This document shows, in pieces, positions 60,880 through 64,000 of a DNA stretch of 64,000 nucleotides. Within the stretch, counting starts at the first letter, position 1. Every line of letters begins with the position of its first letter. The translations under genes were made by a program, and so were the position numbers. The notes under the pieces were generated by a model, which made no database searches, was not told the DNA's origin, and saw only the letters and a list, made by a program, of their open reading frames with translations. The DNA is from Flavobacterium haoranii (GTDB taxonomy: Bacteria > Bacteroidota > Bacteroidia > Flavobacteriales > Flavobacteriaceae). Location: the NCBI RefSeq assembly GCF_009363055.1, contig NZ_CP045292.1:992001-1056000 (forward strand), in the 5' to 3' direction.

Positions 60880-61674
60880 ATGAATAAAACAATATTTGAG
60901 ATTACCAAAATGGACTGTCCTTCAGAGGAAAATCTAATTCGAATGAAATTGGACGGAATTTCAAGTATTGCGAATTTGGACTTTGACATTCCCAACCGAA
61001 AATTGACCGTTTTTCACATCGGAGAAACTGACCAAATTGAAAAATCAGTTCTTGAACTAAATTTAGGCGGAAAGAAAATATCGACTGAACAAACCGAACA
61101 AACAGAATTTAATGAAAATGCAAACCAAAAAAAACTACTCTGGTCTGTACTTGCCATAAATTTTGCGTTTTTCATAATTGAAATGACAACAGGAATAATC
61201 TCAAAATCAATGGGATTGGTTGCCGACAGTTTAGATATGCTTGCGGACAGTTTCGTTTACGGAATTAGCTTGTTTGCGGTTGGCGGAACAGTAATAAAGA
61301 AAAAACGGATTGCCAAAATTGCTGGATATTTTCAAATAACACTTGCAATTATTGGATTTGTAGAAGTTTTAAGGAGATTTTTCGGAGACGAGAAATTACC
61401 CAACTTTTCGACAATGATTATAGTTTCAATTTTCGCACTTATTGCAAACGGAATTTGTCTTTACATTTTACAAAAATCAAAAAGTAAAGAAGAGGCACAT
61501 ATGAAAGCAAGTATGATTTTCACATCAAACGATGTGATTATAAATTTAGGAGTAATAACAGCTGGACTTTTGGTAAACTGGTTGAGTTCAAGCAAACCTG
61601 ATTTGATTATCGGAACAATAGTTTTTGTTTTGGTAATTCAAGGAGCTTTTAGAATTTTAAAATTGAGTAAATAA
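60880..61674 (+). CDS. Cation diffusion facilitator with an N-terminal HMA-like domain (cassette 50)
   Basis: 264 residues from the ATG at 60880. Residues 1-70 resemble a heavy-metal-associated fold (FEITKMDCPSEENLIRMKLDGI; a single Cys in MDCPSEE). Residues about 85-262 form a CDF transporter with the metal site in SMGLVADSLDMLADSFVYG (Asp residues spaced by four) and the partner site MKASMIFTSNDVIINLG. Such proteins export Zn2+, Co2+ or similar from the cytosol against protons. The protein is shorter than usual CDF exporters (about 300) and lacks the large C-terminal domain. A single-gene cassette. Confidence 0.85.
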   Translation: MNKTIFEITKMDCPSEENLIRMKLDGISSIANLDFDIPNRKLTVFHIGETDQIEKSVLELNLGGKKISTEQTEQTEFNENANQKKLLWSVLAINFAFFIIEMTTGIISKSMGLVADSLDMLADSFVYGISLFAVGGTVIKKKRIAKIAGYFQITLAIIGFVEVLRRFFGDEKLPNFSTMIIVSIFALIANGICLYILQKSKSKEEAHMKASMIFTSNDVIINLGVITAGLLVNWLSSSKPDLIIGTIVFVLVIQGAFRILKLSK

Positions 61675-61685
61675 ATAAAAAACAC

Positions 61686-61821
61686 TAACCACAACAATGG
61701 CTATAAGTAATTGCTTGTTCTCGTCTACTTCTGAAAATCCTCGCGGATTTTCAGTTTGGTGTATATTTGCAAAGTTAAGTACTAACCCACGCAACTACTC
61801 ATAGCCGAGACCGTTACAAGT
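61686..61821 (+). repeat. attC of cassette 50 (family B)
   Basis: R'' taaccacaac matches gttgtggtta (60847), 10 of 10 bases. Unlike other family B sites (tgtacttg), the loop here has TATATTTG at 61762-61769. Junction at 61813. Confidence 0.88.
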
Positions 61822-61956
61822 AACCTTATGAAAATTGGAACGCAAAAAATAGTAGAAATTTTAACAAAATGTACAGAAAATCTGTAACCAAAATAAAATA
61901 AAAAATAATATTTTAGCGTTTTAACATTTGTAATATTTTTAATCGTGTTAATTTAT

Positions 61957-62559
61957 ATGATTAAACACTTTTCAATTAAGCAAGGAAGTATTTTAACTTC
62001 CTTGCTACTTTTCTCTTTCATATTATTAACTTCATGTGTTCAGGGTAGTTTCAAAGGGTTATATAGTTATTATGACAGGTCAATAAAAGAAAAACCAGAA
62101 ATTTTTATTAATACTAAGAATTTAGACACAATCAATGGTAAATTTTCTAAATTAGAAAACTATGTTTTTATAATTAATGGTAACGATTTAAAAAAATGTT
62201 TAAAAGAAAACGACAAATCCTTCATATATATTTGGGGAGCAAAATGTAGTAGTAAAATCTGTTATCCTTTAGAATTAATAGACAATCATTGTAAAAAAAA
62301 TAATGTTTCTCTTTTTATAGTTGCTGAATATTATGATTCAGAAAACATGTCATATGATTATGAACTAGACAAAAATATATTGGCTATAGATACTAAACAT
62401 TACAATACAAATTTAACTTCTAAATACTTAAATTTATTTTTAAAGGACATTGATAATAATTTAAATTATGATAATATTCCTGAAAGATATTTATATTTTG
62501 AAAAAGATAAATATATTAAAAGTTATGAATCGATATATGATTATAATGATGAAAAATAA
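61957..62559 (+). CDS. Lipoprotein with a thioredoxin-like flavour (cassette 51)
   Basis: 200 residues from the ATG at 61957. Signal peptide with lipobox LTSCVQG. The core FIYIWGAKCSSKICYPLELIDNHCKKNNVSLFIVAEYYD looks like a thioredoxin-type strand-helix (WGAKCSSKIC; the pair is CSSKIC, not CxxC), so redox activity is doubtful. A 140-bp AT-rich leader precedes the gene; I see no other gene in it. Its stop overlaps the next gene by 14 bp. Confidence 0.7.
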   Translation: MIKHFSIKQGSILTSLLLFSFILLTSCVQGSFKGLYSYYDRSIKEKPEIFINTKNLDTINGKFSKLENYVFIINGNDLKKCLKENDKSFIYIWGAKCSSKICYPLELIDNHCKKNNVSLFIVAEYYDSENMSYDYELDKNILAIDTKHYNTNLTSKYLNLFLKDIDNNLNYDNIPERYLYFEKDKYIKSYESIYDYNDEK

Positions 62560-62950
62560 ATTCTTATTTTTTCTTCTATTAATTCCTACAATTAATTACT
62601 CGCAATCCGATGTTGATAAAATCTTAAAAGGTGGAGAAATAATTATTAATGGGTTATCATTTCTTAAAAAAGATAAATCAGAAGTCAAAGAAAACAATTC
62701 TAAAATAATTGAAAGTATTTGTATAAAAAACAAACTTACAGACAAAATAACTTTTATCATTGTTGGAAAAGACGAGGAAGATAATACTATCAAAAAAGAA
62801 ATGGTCATTCAAAAAGACGGAAAAGAATGCGTTTTTGACATTCCAAAAGGCATTTATACATATGAAATTGTTTTAGCCAACAAAGAAATTTATAAAAAAG
62901 GTGAATACAAATTCAATGACGAAATTACTATAACAGTGAAGCCCGAATAA
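62546..62950 (+). CDS. Secreted protein of unknown function (cassette 51)
   Basis: 134 residues from the ATG at 62546 (62549 also possible), where a signal peptide begins (FFLLLIPTINYSQSD). Longer frames run back into the upstream gene and are unlikely. The mature domain is a small beta-sandwich (SICIKNKLTDKITFIIVGKDEEDNTIKKEMVIQKDGKECVFDIPKGIYTYEIVL). No family recognised. Translationally coupled to the lipoprotein upstream. Confidence 0.7.
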   Translation: MMKNKFLFFLLLIPTINYSQSDVDKILKGGEIIINGLSFLKKDKSEVKENNSKIIESICIKNKLTDKITFIIVGKDEEDNTIKKEMVIQKDGKECVFDIPKGIYTYEIVLANKEIYKKGEYKFNDEITITVKPE

Positions 62951-62955
62951 AAGGC

Positions 62956-63093
62956 TACTTGTAACATTGCATATATTCAATAGCGGTTTTTGGGTAACAC
63001 CAAAAGCCGTTTTTGCACTTGTAATGTAATGTAAAAAACAAATAATATAGTAAATTTGTCCGCTACTAGAGTATATGCGGAACCGTTAGCTGC
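62956..63093 (+). repeat. attC of cassette 51
   Basis: R'' tacttgtaac matches gttacaagta (61813), 10 of 10 bases. Arms gcatatattcaatagcgg / ccgctactagagtatatgc pair. -7 element TAAATTTG at 63051-63058. Junction at 63085. Confidence 0.87.
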
Positions 63094-63120
63094 TATATTA
63101 CCCAACAGAACGAATAAACA

Positions 63121-63669
63121 ATGTTTAAAAAAATCTTTTCAATATTTAGTAAAAAACTGGAACTTGAAAATTTTGACGCTCTGCATCAAATTGAAAATAT
63201 TGGAGAGAGAAAAAAGATTGATTTATTAATTGGAGATAAAATTCTGGAAATAAAAACCCATTTTGAATATAGAAAAATAAATGATTGGCTTGATACAAGC
63301 ATTGCGTTCATACGTTTGGAGCGAAATGGAATAATTTGTTTTCCATATTCTGGAGATGAGGATTTTGAAAATGTGAATATTGAAATTAAAGCTGAACCAA
63401 TTCTTGAGAAATTCCAAAACATAATTTACGGAACCACAATTGAGGATATATATTATATTGTTGATGGCAATGAAGAATTTGATGAAATGCAAATGGGATA
63501 TTTTCTATTAAATAACGATTATATTTTAGAAGAAAACAGAATGTCCCCATCTGGAATTGGTGGAGCGGACATGTTTTGCAAAACTTCAGCAGAATTTGAA
63601 AAAGAAATACTTGAAAATAATATTTCAATTTATTCAGTAAAAAATAAAGCTATAAAATACAGCAGCTAA
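63121..63669 (+). CDS. Unknown cytosolic protein, 182 residues (cassette 52)
   Basis: No signal peptide; the basic N-terminus is MFKKIFSIFSKK. Alpha/beta with acidic C-terminal half (YYIVDGNEEFDEMQMGYFLLNNDYILEENRMSPSGIGGADMFC). No family recognised. The last codons and the stop (agc agc TAA C) come from R''. ATG 35 bp after the junction. Confidence 0.7.
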   Translation: MFKKIFSIFSKKLELENFDALHQIENIGERKKIDLLIGDKILEIKTHFEYRKINDWLDTSIAFIRLERNGIICFPYSGDEDFENVNIEIKAEPILEKFQNIIYGTTIEDIYYIVDGNEEFDEMQMGYFLLNNDYILEENRMSPSGIGGADMFCKTSAEFEKEILENNISIYSVKNKAIKYSS

Positions 63670-63830
63670 CAGCGGTTTTGTGAAAGCGGGGTTTTAGGAT
63701 TTATCGGTAATGGTCAGTGTTTGCACTTCGCTCCTATTTTTGAGCTTTTTTCTTTCAATCTTTTCGGTATATTTGTAAACATCAGTAACAAAAATCCCCG
63801 CCTTCACAAAGCCGGCGGGACGTTATAAGC
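63662..63830 (+). repeat. attC of cassette 52
   Basis: R'' gcagctaac matches gttagctgc (63085). Arms ttttgtgaaagcgggg / ccccgccttcacaaa pair. Two -7 elements: TATTTTTG at 63735-63742 and TATATTTG at 63768-63775. Junction at 63822. Confidence 0.87.
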
Positions 63831-63837
63831 TATTTTA

Positions 63838-64000
63838 TGAAAAACTTGATAATCAAATTATTAAGTTTGTTTTTTTCAATTTGTTTTTTAAGTTGTAATC
63901 CAAATAAAAAAATTGATCGAGAAAACGAACCAACAATCTACAATATTCAAAGTGATGATTCTGAAATGAATCAAGCAATTGAAAATGCAAAACAAACACT
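63838..64000 (+). CDS. Lipoprotein, 5' part (cassette 53, cut by window end)
   Basis: The frame is open from the ATG at 63838 to the edge (54 codons). Signal peptide with lipobox (FSICFLSCNPNKK) and an acidic, asparagine-rich start of the mature protein. The cassette begins gttataagc at 63822, and its end, which should read gcttataac, lies beyond the window. This predicts what the next attC should start with. Confidence 0.75.

Larger units (their letters stand above)
13846..64000 (+). mobile_element. Integron-like gene-cassette array (52 complete cassettes plus one partial)
   Basis: Units of roughly 0.34-3.9 kb, all with genes on the + strand. Each starts at G^TTR and ends with an imperfect palindrome. 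The 5' arm of each palindrome begins with the reverse complement of that cassette's own first 6-10 bases. All 53 junctions read GTT(A/G), and all 52 attC junctions read CGTT. Cassettes duplicated as exact units confirm the boundaries. The array continues past the window, so its total size is unknown. The known analogue is the integron, but the core differs from GTTRRRY. Confidence 0.88.

Noticed and set aside
17755..63830. CRISPR array or simple dispersed repeats (REP-like).
   Set aside because: The repeats are about 130 bp palindromes at irregular distances with genes between them, and their outer bases change with each unit. No short regular spacers or cas genes.

Overview
ORGANISM. The DNA is AT-rich and looks like a member of the Flavobacteriaceae, probably Flavobacterium or a close relative. 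The evidence is Bacteroidota-type promoters (TTTG-N19-TATATTTG ahead of tRNA-Tyr), A-rich leaders without Shine-Dalgarno sequences, a type IX secretion sorting domain, DUF4369/TlpA and SIMPL proteins, and many short lipoproteins. This assignment is inference from gene content.

REGION 1 (1-11.8 kb): ordinary chromosome. It holds a sulfide-handling cluster (Crp/Fnr regulator end, TauE-like permease, metallo-hydrolase with two rhodanese domains), a TlpA-like thioredoxin lipoprotein, tRNA-Tyr with a partial copy of its 3' end nearby, a SIMPL protein, a rhomboid protease, a lipid A acyltransferase, a class V aminotransferase, an RluD-type pseudouridine synthase, a PASTA protein, D-Ala-D-Ala ligase, a secreted unknown and CoaD.

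REGION 2 (12.0-13.9 kb): a tyrosine recombinase of 576 residues with an unusual N-terminal extension of about 300 residues. It is followed by a promoter-like sequence and an attI-like junction at 13846.

REGION 3 (13.85-64 kb, running off the window): an integron-like gene-cassette array with 52 complete cassettes and the start of a 53rd. Every cassette gene is on the + strand, and no gene crosses a boundary except for short C-termini. Each cassette begins at G^TT(A/G). It ends with an imperfect palindrome, usually about 130 bp, whose outer 5' bases are the reverse complement of the first 6-10 bases of the same cassette. This is the R''-L''-loop-L'-R' logic of integron attC sites. However, the core is only GTTR rather than GTTRRRY, and the nearby recombinase shows no obvious IntI-specific insert. 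Cassettes duplicated as exact units, including their attC, confirm the boundaries (4/5, 11/16, 12/15).

CARGO. Cassettes carry one to four genes: a K+ uptake set with a porin, a serine hydrolase, an SMR efflux pump, LysR plus YeiH, an S41 peptidase (with an IS3-type element inserted in front), beta-propeller and delta-60 repeat proteins, beta-barrels, a putative zinc protease, an aspartic protease, a GYF-domain protein, a cation diffusion facilitator and many unknown lipoproteins or membrane proteins. Seven cassettes have no credible ORF and fall into two sequence families. Several genes carry one-base lesions.

HOW IT MAY WORK. About half of the attC sites (26 of 52 by eye) carry an exact TAnnTTTG promoter -7 element in the loop, pointing to the next cassette. 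I infer that attC sites may double as promoters, which would explain how an array over 50 kb long stays expressed.
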